From NCBI GenBank assembly GCA_022843785.1, contig JALHMZ010000010.1:1-64000 (forward strand): a DNA stretch of 64,000 nucleotides, in the 5' to 3' direction. Below the pieces are notes generated by a model. That model was given only the letters and a program-made list of their open reading frames with translations, searched no databases and had not been told where the DNA came from. This document shows, piece by piece, positions 49,392 through 59,407 of the stretch. Origin of the DNA: Nitrospira sp. Its GTDB lineage: Bacteria; Nitrospirota; Nitrospiria; Nitrospirales; Nitrospiraceae. Made by a program: the position numbers and the translations under genes. Within the stretch, counting starts at the first letter, position 1. Every line of letters starts with the position of its first letter.

Positions 49392-49813
49392 TGCAATGCC
49401 CAAAGTGCGAGAGTGACATGACGGGGCGGACCTGCGTCTGCGGCTATGAGCAGGCGGTGGCGTTGGTGGTCGGCGGCACGGTCGATCGCAACTGGCGCTT
49501 CTGCGAATGGATCGCGTCGCCGGGGCAACTGTGCCGGGTGCCGGCGGGCGTCGGACGCACGGACGGCCGGGTCGGAGAACGATTCTGTGCGTATCACCAG
49601 CATCGCGCAAGGCTCTCGACCTACGGGGCGTTTAAGAGCGAGCGGCAGGCGTTTCTCGACTGGGTGGAGCAGTTTCCCGAGGGCACGCGGTATCAGCCGA
49701 TGCCCGGCATTTGGGACGGCGATCGTGAGCTGCTGTGGCAGCTGGTGTCGGGTGCGCGTGACTGGGCCAGCTTTGTGATCGAGATGCGTGCGCGTCGACA
49801 GGTGGTGAACTGA
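49391..49813 (+). CDS. Zinc-ribbon protein of replication region (copy 2)
   Basis: Partner of 11072-11494. Confidence 0.55.
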   Translation: MQCPKCESDMTGRTCVCGYEQAVALVVGGTVDRNWRFCEWIASPGQLCRVPAGVGRTDGRVGERFCAYHQHRARLSTYGAFKSERQAFLDWVEQFPEGTRYQPMPGIWDGDRELLWQLVSGARDWASFVIEMRARRQVVN

Positions 49814-50178
49814 TGCCGAGATTGCCAGGCAGGCCCTGTCCGGTTGCCGGGTGCCCGGTGATTGGTCCCTGTCCAACGCACCAGCGCACGCGACAACCTG
49901 GGCCGGTGGTGCCGACCCCGCGGCTGTACGACGATCGGCGGGGCAGCTCGGCGCAGCGCGGCTACGGCTATGCCTGGCAGAAGCGACGGAAGGAGTTCAT
50001 CGAGGCACATCCGTATTGCGCACGGTGTGGTCGACCGACGAAGGAGGTGGATCATAAGTTGCCCCGTCGGCTCGGTGGTAGTGACGACGACAGTAACTTG
50101 CAGGGCCTGTGCAGCTGGTGTCACAAGTCGAAGACAGCCCGCGAGAAAAAATACCTGAGGGGGGTAGGGGGGGGGTGA
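49813..50178 (+). CDS. HNH endonuclease (copy 2)
   Basis: Partner of 11494-11859; HK97 gp74-like. Confidence 0.82.
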   Translation: MPRLPGRPCPVAGCPVIGPCPTHQRTRQPGPVVPTPRLYDDRRGSSAQRGYGYAWQKRRKEFIEAHPYCARCGRPTKEVDHKLPRRLGGSDDDSNLQGLCSWCHKSKTAREKKYLRGVGGG

Positions 50179-50276
50179 AATCTCTACAGGTTTCAACTCT
50201 AGACCGACTGTCTTCCCTCAGCGTAGGGGGGCGCGAAATTGGAAAAGAAAAAGGTGATACAGGAGCAGAGCAGATT

Positions 50277-51278
50277 ATGAGCCGGGCGACGGCAATCGAA
50301 TGGACCGATGAGACGTGGAATCCCGTGCGGGGCTGTGCGCTGGTGTCCGCCGGCTGCGCAAATTGCTATGCGATGAAACAGGCCCATCGGTTCAGTGGCG
50401 AGGGGATGCCCTACGAGGGGCTGACCGAGTTGGGCCCGCAGGGGCCACGGTGGACCGGGAAGATAAAGCTGGTCCCAGAGGTCCTGGACGCGCCGTTGCG
50501 CTGGCGGAAGCCCAAGCGGATCTTCGTGAACTCGATGAGCGATCTGTTTCACGAGGAGGTGCCGGAATGGTTCATCGAAAGCGTGTTTGTGATTATGACT
50601 CGTACTCCTCGGCACACGTATCAAATACTCACGAAGCGGCCAGAGAGGATGCGCGACTTTATGCAGCGCAACTCTACGGGCGGACGAATCTTTCATCTTG
50701 CCGACGATCGCGGGGTTGAGTCTGGAGTGTGGCCTCGTCCGAATATCTGGCTCGGCGTCTCTGTCGAAGATCAGCAGACGGCCGACGAGCGGATCCCGAT
50801 TCTGTTGCAGACGCCGGCGGCGATCCGGTTTGTGAGTGCCGAGCCGTTGCTGGGGCCGGTGGATCTGGAACAGGTGCGAAATACTGCGCTGCTCGCCGAG
50901 GGACAAGATTTCCTCAACGTGCTCAAGCGATATGCCTGGACCTGTACGGGGGCCGAATACTATGACTCGTGCGGAATAGAACCTGGCCTTGATTGGGTCA
51001 TTGTCGGCGGAGAATCGGGGCCTGGCGCGAGGCTGTGCGATGTCGCGTGGATTCGCTCGATCGTGGAGCAGTGTCGAGCGGCGGCGGTGCCGGTTTTTGT
51101 GAAGCAGTTGGGAGGTAGGCCGACATATTCAGATCCTGATCATTCGATTGAGTCTGATGGCTGGCCAGATCATGTCCGGTGGGATACACGGAGAGTATGT
51201 ATCCAGCTCAGTGACAACAAAGGCGGCGATCCGGCGGAGTGGCCGAAGGATCTGCGCGTGCGGGAGATGCCGCGATGA
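50277..51278 (+). CDS. DUF5131 / Gp37-Gp68 family protein (copy 2)
   Basis: Partner of 11958-12959. Confidence 0.75.
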   Translation: MSRATAIEWTDETWNPVRGCALVSAGCANCYAMKQAHRFSGEGMPYEGLTELGPQGPRWTGKIKLVPEVLDAPLRWRKPKRIFVNSMSDLFHEEVPEWFIESVFVIMTRTPRHTYQILTKRPERMRDFMQRNSTGGRIFHLADDRGVESGVWPRPNIWLGVSVEDQQTADERIPILLQTPAAIRFVSAEPLLGPVDLEQVRNTALLAEGQDFLNVLKRYAWTCTGAEYYDSCGIEPGLDWVIVGGESGPGARLCDVAWIRSIVEQCRAAAVPVFVKQLGGRPTYSDPDHSIESDGWPDHVRWDTRRVCIQLSDNKGGDPAEWPKDLRVREMPR

Positions 51279-51634
51279 TGCTATCTGGCGAGCAGCTTCG
51301 TATTCTTCGACACATGCTCGGCGTGGATGATCCGCGTCGACGAAGCATTGAGCCGTATCGCAACTACTACTGCGCGAACCCTGGAGATCCGGCGCTGTTG
51401 GAGTTGGAGCGTCTCGGTGCGGTGCGTCAGTACGCCGGCCATAGCGGGTATCACTGGTACACCACAACGGAACAGGGCAAAGACGCGGCGCTACAGAGCG
51501 CCATGCAGCGGAGAAGGCCGAAGGCTGCACGGGTCTATGAGGTGTTTCTCGACAGCAAAGACTGCCATCCGGATCTCACGTTCAAGGAGTTTTTGACGAA
51601 CCCATATTTTGCAGAGGCGAGACAGCGAGCATAG
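51275..51634 (+). CDS. Conserved phage protein (copy 2)
   Basis: Partner of 12956-13315. Confidence 0.62.
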   Translation: MMLSGEQLRILRHMLGVDDPRRRSIEPYRNYYCANPGDPALLELERLGAVRQYAGHSGYHWYTTTEQGKDAALQSAMQRRRPKAARVYEVFLDSKDCHPDLTFKEFLTNPYFAEARQRA

Positions 51635-51645
51635 GAGTGGCCGAA

Positions 51646-51966
51646 ATGAAAGAACGAGAACTACGGGCGCATGCGACGTGTTCGATGTGCCGGAAGAAGA
51701 TCGGCGAATCCGGGATGCCGCTGTTTTACCGTGTCACCATCGAACGGTTTGGCGTCAAGCTGGACGCGGTTCGGCGGCAAACCGGTCTGGAGATGATGCT
51801 CAACGGCCATGTGGCCATCGCGCAGGCTATGAGCCCAGACGAAGATATGGCCGTGCCAGTGATGGAGAAGCTCGTCCTGGTCGTCTGTGAGACGTGCTCG
51901 ACTATGCGCTCGTGCTGCGTGGCAAGCCTTGCCGAGCGGGAATCAACGGTGGAGTGGTCGCGATGA
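51646..51966 (+). CDS. Cys-pair phage protein (copy 2)
   Basis: Partner of 13327-13647. Confidence 0.6.
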   Translation: MKERELRAHATCSMCRKKIGESGMPLFYRVTIERFGVKLDAVRRQTGLEMMLNGHVAIAQAMSPDEDMAVPVMEKLVLVVCETCSTMRSCCVASLAERESTVEWSR

Positions 51967-52397
51967 TCCACGACATCATCAAACCTTTGGCGCCGAGCTG
52001 CGAGGGTTGGATCGGCGGCGACGACGTGCGGCACCTCATGCGCAGTGCATTCCCACTGACGGCCTGGTCGCATCCGCAGTTGCAGCTCTTCGTGTTGAGC
52101 GCGGTGGAAGTGGCCAGCGACACTGATGGCGTGTCTCGTGGGCCGGAATATCACCTGAGCGTGTCGAAGCAGTACGAGCGTGGGGTGCCGTCGCGGTGTT
52201 CGGCCGAAGAGGGCGCCCTGGTGTTGCAGACCTTCGGCGGCCTCGATGGCTGGGAAGAAGACAACCACGTCCCCAACGGCAACGTGCGGAACTATTGGCG
52301 GGCGGTAGCTGAAAACATGGTCGGGCGCGAGTGTGCCTGTAAAGAGACGGAGCATCGTGTGGTGGAAGGTGATTTTGAGTATCGTCCGTTGGCGTAA
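51963..52397 (+). CDS. Hypothetical phage protein (copy 2)
   Basis: Partner of 13644-14078. Confidence 0.55.
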   Translation: MIHDIIKPLAPSCEGWIGGDDVRHLMRSAFPLTAWSHPQLQLFVLSAVEVASDTDGVSRGPEYHLSVSKQYERGVPSRCSAEEGALVLQTFGGLDGWEEDNHVPNGNVRNYWRAVAENMVGRECACKETEHRVVEGDFEYRPLA

Positions 52398-52446
52398 GCG
52401 GTTGTCCTAGCGATCTCAACGGAGACAATTGAGAGGAGGCGAAACG

Positions 52447-52668
52447 ATGATTGAGATGGCAAGTGAATTGAAACTCACGGTCTCGCTAGATCGTGGGATT
52501 CATGAAGCTCTGCGTTTGTTAATTCAGCAGTTCCACAATTCGAAAGGTATTAAGGTCAACAGCGTGCAGCTCAAGTGGACGGACGTAACAGCAGTTGGGC
52601 AGATCTCAAGATCCTATGTCCTGGATTCTGTCACGATCGAATCCGAGGACAGGGGGAACACGGCATGA
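52447..52668 (+). CDS. Hypothetical protein (copy 2)
   Basis: Partner of 14128-14349. Confidence 0.58.
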   Translation: MIEMASELKLTVSLDRGIHEALRLLIQQFHNSKGIKVNSVQLKWTDVTAVGQISRSYVLDSVTIESEDRGNTA

Positions 52669-53336
52669 ACTCTCTCCTCATGACCGCCGAGAACGGCCAG
52701 AAGGTCTATGACCGGGTGAAGACGCAGACGCGGCGGATACTGAGATGGCCGCTGTACGGCAAGCGCGATGGCGGGAAGCGCCGGATATTCTTTGCTGAAG
52801 ATATTGACGATGTGCGTCGCCTCATCGTGTCGCCCGGCCGGCATCCGAATCAGTGCGTGGTGTTGCCCTATCGTGTCGGCGAGAGGCGGTATATTCGGGA
52901 GCCGCATTATCTCTATGGCCGGTGGAAGCGGGACGGGAAAACGAAGACCGGCAAGCCGAAGTATCGGTTTATTGCCGATCGGTCGAAGGGGGCCTGCTAT
53001 CCAAACAATCCGCCGCCGCGGATCTGCACTCGGAAGAGCGCCGTCGGCTGGTTCCGTCGCCCGGGGATGTTCATGTTCGAATGGGCTGCGCGGACCATCG
53101 TGGAGATTACCGAGGTCCGGATCCAGCGGGTGCAGGAGATCAGCGAAGAGGATGCGATTGCAGAAGGGGTGCTATATACGGGCGACCGTATCCAAGATGG
53201 AAAGAAGTGTTCGGGAGCGATCAGCGTTCAGGCCCGATTCAAACAGCTCTGGGACTCCGAGGATATCCACGGCGCCGGCGCGTGGGAGCGAAACGACTGG
53301 GTGTGGGCAGTGACGATGAGGAGGGTGGTGTTATGA
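52665..53336 (+). CDS. ASCH-domain protein (copy 2)
   Basis: Partner of 14346-15017. Confidence 0.72.
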   Translation: MNSLLMTAENGQKVYDRVKTQTRRILRWPLYGKRDGGKRRIFFAEDIDDVRRLIVSPGRHPNQCVVLPYRVGERRYIREPHYLYGRWKRDGKTKTGKPKYRFIADRSKGACYPNNPPPRICTRKSAVGWFRRPGMFMFEWAARTIVEITEVRIQRVQEISEEDAIAEGVLYTGDRIQDGKKCSGAISVQARFKQLWDSEDIHGAGAWERNDWVWAVTMRRVVL

Positions 53337-53713
53337 CCGACTGGATCCGACACGGCGAGTGCAACGAGTGCGGCGACTGTTGCCGGGAGGCGACGAATCA
53401 TCTCACGCTGCATGTGCCCATTGCCGACGAAGCCTATGGGCGGATCCGCTATGGCGAGCCGGTGCGGCGGGCGGAGCAGCTCGGCGGGATTCCGGTGTTT
53501 GCCATTCGGGGCCCGATCAGGCTGCCCTGTCCGCAGCTCGCGGGCGATCGGTGTACGATCCACGCCACGCGGCCGCAGTATTGCCGGGATACACCCGTCA
53601 CCCCGGACGATATCGAGGGCCTGGCGCGTTGCAGCTATTGGTTTGTGCATCGGGAGACGGGGGAGATCCGCGGGAACCTGCCGCCGGATAATCAGGGGGG
53701 AGGTGCAACATGA
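53333..53713 (+). CDS. YkgJ-type cysteine-cluster protein (copy 2)
   Basis: Partner of 15014-15394. Confidence 0.72.
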   Translation: MTDWIRHGECNECGDCCREATNHLTLHVPIADEAYGRIRYGEPVRRAEQLGGIPVFAIRGPIRLPCPQLAGDRCTIHATRPQYCRDTPVTPDDIEGLARCSYWFVHRETGEIRGNLPPDNQGGGAT

Positions 53714-54186
53714 AAGGACGGAAGCCGAAGGATGTGGCCATGAAGCTGTTAAACGGCAATGCGGGCCATAAGCCGCTGGCGCCGCTGGAGAGCGACCAGC
53801 CGTTTACCGTGGATGAGATCGACAAGCCCGACGATCTGGACGAGTACGGCTCCAAAGAGTGGGACCGGTTGGTGGCCTCGCTCGCGCCGATTCTCTCGCC
53901 GGCCTCGGCCGGGATGCTCATGATCGCCTGCGATGCCTACAGCGAAATGATGCGCATGGCGAAATTTCTGCGCACCAACGGGGAAACCTATACGACGCAA
54001 AACAAAGACGGGATGCAGATGCACCGGCAGCGGCCAGAGGTGTCGATGCGGGCGAACGCGCGAACGGCCTACCATCGGGCCCTCTCTGAATTGGGCGCGT
54101 CGCCGGTCGCGCATACGCGCGTCAAGAAGTTGCCCGGCTCCGAGCAGCAGGCCCTGCCCGGCATGAGCCGGTTTTTTACCGCGTAA
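53710..54186 (+). CDS. terS: Terminase small subunit, P27 family (copy 2)
   Basis: Partner of 15391-15867. Confidence 0.9.
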   Translation: MKGRKPKDVAMKLLNGNAGHKPLAPLESDQPFTVDEIDKPDDLDEYGSKEWDRLVASLAPILSPASAGMLMIACDAYSEMMRMAKFLRTNGETYTTQNKDGMQMHRQRPEVSMRANARTAYHRALSELGASPVAHTRVKKLPGSEQQALPGMSRFFTA

Positions 54187-54189
54187 GGT

Positions 54190-55986
54190 ATGGCGACACG
54201 ACGGACCACACGCAGACGGACGACACGGGCCATCGATCGCACGACGCAGTACGCGAGGGACGTCGTCTCGGGCCGGATTCTGGCCGGTCGGTTGGTCCGG
54301 TTGGCCTGTCAGCGGCATCTGCGAGATCTGCAGGAGGGGGCCAAGCGGGGCCTCACGTTCGATAAGGCGGCGGCCTCGCGGGTATTTGAGTTTTTCGAGG
54401 AGTTGCGGTTGCCGGATGCGTTGGAGATCGGCCAGGTGGCGCAGGCCGATGGCGCACAGTCGTGCATGGCCGGCAAGCCATTTCACCTGGAACCGTCGCA
54501 GGCCTTTATCGTGGGCAGCTTGTTTGGCTGGAAGACGCGCGACGGCACGCGCCGATTTCGCACGGCGTATATCGAGCAGGCTAAAGGCAATGGGAAAACG
54601 CCACTCCTCGCTGGTATCGGCCTGTATGGGCTCACGTCGGACGGCGAACCGGCGGCGGAGATCTACAGCGCGGCGGCGATGAAGGATCAGGCGAAGATCC
54701 TCTTTCGTGATGCCGAGAACATGGTCCAGGTGTCGCCGGATCTCTCGGCCTATATCGACTCGCACGTCAACAACCTCAGCGTCGATCGCACGTTCAGCTT
54801 TTTCCGTCCGGTCTCATCCGAGAATCGCGGGCTCGACGGGAAGCGCGTCCACATGGCCCTGATCGATGAGGTGCATGTGCATCCGGACGCCACGGTCGTG
54901 GACAAAATGCGCGCCGGGACGAAGGGGCGACGGCAGGCCCTCATCGCGCTCATCACGAATTCCGGATCCAGTCGGCATTCGGTCTGCTGGCACTATCACG
55001 AGCTGGCGCGCAAGGTGCTGGAGGGCTATCTCGAGAATGATTCCTTGTTCGCCTATGTCTGCCAGCTGGATGCGTGCGTGGTTTGTTTCGCCGACGGCAA
55101 AGAGGCGCCCGTGGACGGCTGTGCCACGTGCGACGATTGGCGGAATCCCAAGGTCTGGATCAAATCGAATCCGCTGCTGGGCGTCACCATCACGCCACGC
55201 TATCTGCAGGAGCAGGTGAATGAGGCGGTGCAGATGCCCAGCAAGGAGAATATCGTCAAGCGCCTCAATTTCTGTTTGTGGACGGAGCAAATCACGCGCT
55301 GGCTGCCGATGACCAAGTGGGATGCCTGTGCGGCTCCGGTATCAGCGGAGCAGCTGCGCGGACTGGCCTGTATGGGCGGGCTCGATCTCGCGTCGAAGAT
55401 CGACCTGGCGGCGTTCGTGCTGGTGTTCCAGCGGGCTGCCGGCGGGTATGCGCTACTGCCGTTTTTCTGGGTGCCGCGGGATCGTGCCGAGGAGCGCGAA
55501 CGCACCGATCATGTGCCCTACCTGATGTGGGCGCAACAGGGTCTGATCAAAATGACGGACGGCAACGTGATCGATTACGACGTGATTTTTCAGGACATCT
55601 GCGACCTGGCTGAGCAGTACCGCATCGTCGAGATCGGCTACGATTCGTGGAACGCCACACAGATGGCCGTACAACTGATGGGCAAGGGATTCACCATGGT
55701 CGATATTCCGCAAACCATGCGGCATTTGAGTGAGGCGACGAAAACCTTTGAGTCGTTGATCGTGTCCGGAGAGTTGGCGCACGGTGGGCATCCGGTCTTG
55801 CGCTGGATGGCGAGCAACGCGGCGGTCGTGCGGGACACGAAAGACAATCTCATGCTCGCGAAAGATCGTTCGACAGAAAAGATCGACGGCATTGCCGCGT
55901 CGATCAACGGCCTGTCTCGATGGATCCGGCAAGATCCCGAGCAGCCGTCCGTCTACGAAACGCGCGGGGCGCTCACCGTCGGATGA
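54190..55986 (+). CDS. terL: Terminase large subunit (copy 2)
   Basis: Partner of 15871-17667; Walker A AKGNGKT and Walker B LIDE intact. Confidence 0.94.
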   Translation: MATRRTTRRRTTRAIDRTTQYARDVVSGRILAGRLVRLACQRHLRDLQEGAKRGLTFDKAAASRVFEFFEELRLPDALEIGQVAQADGAQSCMAGKPFHLEPSQAFIVGSLFGWKTRDGTRRFRTAYIEQAKGNGKTPLLAGIGLYGLTSDGEPAAEIYSAAAMKDQAKILFRDAENMVQVSPDLSAYIDSHVNNLSVDRTFSFFRPVSSENRGLDGKRVHMALIDEVHVHPDATVVDKMRAGTKGRRQALIALITNSGSSRHSVCWHYHELARKVLEGYLENDSLFAYVCQLDACVVCFADGKEAPVDGCATCDDWRNPKVWIKSNPLLGVTITPRYLQEQVNEAVQMPSKENIVKRLNFCLWTEQITRWLPMTKWDACAAPVSAEQLRGLACMGGLDLASKIDLAAFVLVFQRAAGGYALLPFFWVPRDRAEERERTDHVPYLMWAQQGLIKMTDGNVIDYDVIFQDICDLAEQYRIVEIGYDSWNATQMAVQLMGKGFTMVDIPQTMRHLSEATKTFESLIVSGELAHGGHPVLRWMASNAAVVRDTKDNLMLAKDRSTEKIDGIAASINGLSRWIRQDPEQPSVYETRGALTVG

Positions 55987-56201
55987 AAGGGATGATGATG
56001 ACGAAGACTCCTGTGCGTCCGTCCTTCGATCGGGCCGCGCTGCTGAAGAAAGACCGGCTACGGATCGATGAGGCCGCTTGGCTGTTGGGCTGTCATCCTG
56101 ATACGATACGGCGGTATGTGGACCAGGACAAGCTCAGGGCGAAACGATTGCCCGGCGGCGAGCGGCGCGTGTTGACGGAGTCGATACGGCCGTATCTGTA
56201 G
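55983..56201 (+). CDS. MerR/excisionase-like HTH protein A (copy 2)
   Basis: Partner of 17664-17882. Confidence 0.68.
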   Translation: MKGMMMTKTPVRPSFDRAALLKKDRLRIDEAAWLLGCHPDTIRRYVDQDKLRAKRLPGGERRVLTESIRPYL

Positions 56202-56213
56202 GGGAGGTGGTTT

Positions 56214-56417
56214 ATGAACGTAGCGGAAGAAATTTCCATTGCATTTCACACGTTAAATCTAGCGTGTCGTGATGCCGTGATTTCAACCAACGCGTTCATA
56301 GCGGCGTTGGGGGAGACGAACATATTTCTCCTGCTGCATCGCCAGTCCCATCGTCGTCATCCTGGGAGGTATCGATTTCGTGCGCACCGTCGACGAGAGG
56401 AGTGCGGTCATGACTAG
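56214..56417 (+). CDS. Hypothetical protein (copy 2)
   Basis: Partner of 17895-18098; weak gene call. Confidence 0.45.
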   Translation: MNVAEEISIAFHTLNLACRDAVISTNAFIAALGETNIFLLLHRQSHRRHPGRYRFRAHRRREECGHD

Positions 56418-56589
56418 AAAAACGAATATCACGGTGGCGTTCATTATTGACATGCTGCAACAGCTCGATTCTGACGCACTGGCGACAGTGATGTATTCCG
56501 ATCAGACCGGCGTCACGTCACCCATTGTGATTCAGATCAATCCGGATATTGCTGAACCAATGGCGAGTCGATTGAACGCGCTGAATTAA
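56410..56589 (+). CDS. Small hypothetical protein (copy 2)
   Basis: Partner of 18091-18270. Confidence 0.55.
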   Translation: MTRKTNITVAFIIDMLQQLDSDALATVMYSDQTGVTSPIVIQINPDIAEPMASRLNALN

Positions 56590-56638
56590 GCCACAGAATC
56601 ATGCAATCTCCCGCAAAGTGGGGTAGGGAATTCTACGT

Positions 56639-56653
56639 GAGTGTGCGACACTC
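56639..56653. promoter_or_regulatory. GAGTGT/ACACTC palindrome (copy 2)
   Basis: Partner of 18320-18334. Confidence 0.4.
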
Positions 56654-56658
56654 TCCGT

Positions 56659-56880
56659 ATGCGGAGACGCGCGAAACGGCCTGCCGGTCAGTTGTACGAT
56701 CCGAACATCTTGCTACAGAAAACAACCCTGCGTATTCGTGAGGCTGCCGAACTGTTGGATGTCGCGCCGCGTACCGTGCGGCGGTATCTCACCGAAGGCA
56801 AGTTAATGCCGATCTTCACGCCCGGCGGCCAGCGCCGCGTCCCGGTCGATCAGGTCCGTCCCTACCTCGTCATCCGATAA
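56659..56880 (+). CDS. MerR/excisionase-like HTH protein B (copy 2)
   Basis: Partner of 18340-18561. Confidence 0.65.
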   Translation: MRRRAKRPAGQLYDPNILLQKTTLRIREAAELLDVAPRTVRRYLTEGKLMPIFTPGGQRRVPVDQVRPYLVIR

Positions 56881-56956
56881 GAAATACTTCGGCAAAGTAC
56901 CGTAAAGAGGACAAACGTACCTCGCCAGGAATCCGGCGTGCTGGTATCACAGCAGC

Positions 56957-59407
56957 ATGCACTGGAAATTCTGGCAACGCGAAGCGCCGGTCATTCAGAA
57001 CGCCTCGCCCGAAAACCCCAGCACGAATTTAGCGAATCCTGCGCAGTGGCTCGTCGATTGGTGGGGCGGCGGCTCGACCGATGCCGGCGTGCTCGTCAAT
57101 GAACAGACGGCCATGAAAACCAGCGCGGTGTATGGCTGCGTCTCCCTCATCGCGAAAACGATTGCCTCGCTCCCGCTGAAAGTGTATCGCCGCCGGGCCA
57201 ACGGCGACGGCGTCGAAGTCCCGGACACGATCCCCTACTACCTGCTGCACGACGAACCGAATCCCGCCATGACCAGCTGTGTGTGGCGAGAGTTTCTCGT
57301 CGCCAACATTCTGCTCGGTGGCAATGCCTATGTCGCGATCGGGCGGGATCAGGCGAACCGTGTGCTCGATCTGTTTCCGGTGCCCTGGCAGTACGTCACG
57401 CCGGAGCGGACGAAAGACGGGCGGCATCGGTATCACGTCCAGGTCTCCAACGGCGAGCGCGAGACGCTTGATCAATCCAACATGCTCCATATTCCCGGCC
57501 TGGGCTTCGACGGCGTCAAGGGCATGTCCGTCGTCACCTATGCGGCCCGTCAGGCGGTCGGCTTGTCGCTGGCCACGGAATCACACGGCTCACGATTGTT
57601 TTCCAACGGCGCTCGATTGGGCGTCGTGCTGAAGCATCCCAAGAATCTCAGCAAGCCGGCGGCGGATCGGCTGGCCGCGCAGTTTGAGCAGCAGCACACG
57701 GGCCTCTCGCAGGCGTTCAAAACGCTGGTCCTCGAAGAAGGCCTGGACGTGACGAACGTGTCGATGACCAGCGAAGACGCGCAGTTTCTGGATTGTGTCA
57801 CGCCGGATACGGTCCTGACGATGGCCGACGGTACACGCCGGGCGGCACGCAATATCCAGGTTGGTGATTTTGTTGCTGGATGGGATCGAGGACCCGTCGC
57901 GGCTCGTGTGGCCGCCGTCGCGCCCGTTCGACCCAAGCCGCTCGTCAGTATTAAGACCGCTCGAGGTCGAACGCTCATCGCAACGTCCGATCATCCGATC
58001 TTGTGCATGCCCCGATTGCGAACACCGGGTGGGCGTCAAGCTAAAGACGAACTCTGGATGCCACTCGGTGCGCTGAAGACAGGGATGTACGTCCGCGTCG
58101 GGCTCGGTCATTGCCGAGAAAAAACACGGGATGTCCTAGACCGCGACACCGCCTGGTTTCTGGGAGCCATGGTGGGCAACGGCTATATGCGATCCGGTGG
58201 ATGTTCCTTTTCAACTGGGAACGCAGGGGTTGCCGATGCGATGCGTCGCATCGTGGAGGCGATGGGTGGCTCGCTGAGCCAGCGCCAAGGGGTGCGTCAT
58301 GCTGATTACGACATTAGGACTGGCGGCAAAGGGCGTGGAGGATCACATATCCGGCATCTCCTCAAGGAATCCGGGCTGATCGGCGCGCACGCTGAGACAA
58401 AGCGCGTCCCATTGTCAGTGCTAGCGGATGGGCCCGAGGCATGGGCGGCATTTTTATCTGGATACATCGACGCGGATGGCACGGTCGCACGGATGGATCA
58501 TGGCGCCACACCGCAACTCTCTATCAGCAGTATCAATAGGTCGTTGCTCGATGACTGCCAGCATCTGCTGGCCCTGCTTGGTATTCAGAGCGGTATTTAT
58601 CCCGCGTCAACGGCTCGCGCAAAAAAGATCATTTGCGGCAAGGCCTGCCGGGCCAGTGCGTGCTATGCGTTGGTGGTTGCGAGCCTCCACGATCTACAGC
58701 AACTCGCCGCACTGTTGACCCTGGAACATCCTGTGAAACGATCACGGCTCAATGATCTTCGCAGCAATGGTCCCTCGCGGTATCGGGCTGTGAATACGGA
58801 ATTTGATCGCGTGGTGTCGGTTGAGGCATTGCCTCCTGGCCCGACCATCGGCATTGAAATCGAAGGTCTGCATACACATATCACGAACGGTTTGGTGACG
58901 CATAATACCCGCCGGTTTCAAGTCGAGGACCTTGCCCGGTTCTTCGGCGTCCCGCCGCACATGATCGGCCATACGGACAAGCAAACCAGTTGGGGCACCG
59001 GCGTGGAACAGAACACGCTCGGGTTTCTGATTTTCACGATTATTCCCTGGCTCACGCGGTTCGAGCAGGAATTCAACCGCAAACTATTTCCGCGCTCGCC
59101 GTTCTATGCGCAGTTCAAGCATCAGGGGTTGATGCGTGGCGATTCGAAGGCGCGGTCGGACTATTACGCCAGCGGCCATCAGAACAGCTGGCTCACGACG
59201 AACGAGATCCGGCGCTTCGAGGATCTCCCGCCGGTGCCGGGCGGCGATCAATTGTTCGTGCAGACGAATCTCATGCCGTTGTCCTCATCCGGTTCGCGCG
59301 CGCCGGGTCAGCCGAGTGCAGAGCAGGATGCGATCGAGATGGATGACTTCGATGCATCGAAGTGGGGTGCGCTGGTTCCGAAGCTGGAATGGAGTCAACG
59401 ATGCTGA
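56957..59407 (+). CDS. Portal protein with intein (copy 2)
   Basis: Partner of 18638-21088. The intein is present here too, so neither copy offers an empty target allele. Confidence 0.93.
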   Translation: MHWKFWQREAPVIQNASPENPSTNLANPAQWLVDWWGGGSTDAGVLVNEQTAMKTSAVYGCVSLIAKTIASLPLKVYRRRANGDGVEVPDTIPYYLLHDEPNPAMTSCVWREFLVANILLGGNAYVAIGRDQANRVLDLFPVPWQYVTPERTKDGRHRYHVQVSNGERETLDQSNMLHIPGLGFDGVKGMSVVTYAARQAVGLSLATESHGSRLFSNGARLGVVLKHPKNLSKPAADRLAAQFEQQHTGLSQAFKTLVLEEGLDVTNVSMTSEDAQFLDCVTPDTVLTMADGTRRAARNIQVGDFVAGWDRGPVAARVAAVAPVRPKPLVSIKTARGRTLIATSDHPILCMPRLRTPGGRQAKDELWMPLGALKTGMYVRVGLGHCREKTRDVLDRDTAWFLGAMVGNGYMRSGGCSFSTGNAGVADAMRRIVEAMGGSLSQRQGVRHADYDIRTGGKGRGGSHIRHLLKESGLIGAHAETKRVPLSVLADGPEAWAAFLSGYIDADGTVARMDHGATPQLSISSINRSLLDDCQHLLALLGIQSGIYPASTARAKKIICGKACRASACYALVVASLHDLQQLAALLTLEHPVKRSRLNDLRSNGPSRYRAVNTEFDRVVSVEALPPGPTIGIEIEGLHTHITNGLVTHNTRRFQVEDLARFFGVPPHMIGHTDKQTSWGTGVEQNTLGFLIFTIIPWLTRFEQEFNRKLFPRSPFYAQFKHQGLMRGDSKARSDYYASGHQNSWLTTNEIRRFEDLPPVPGGDQLFVQTNLMPLSSSGSRAPGQPSAEQDAIEMDDFDASKWGALVPKLEWSQRC
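57794..58906 (+). other. Portal intein (copy 2)
   Basis: Partner of 19475-20587, with the same GNG variant of the first LAGLIDADG motif. Confidence 0.92.
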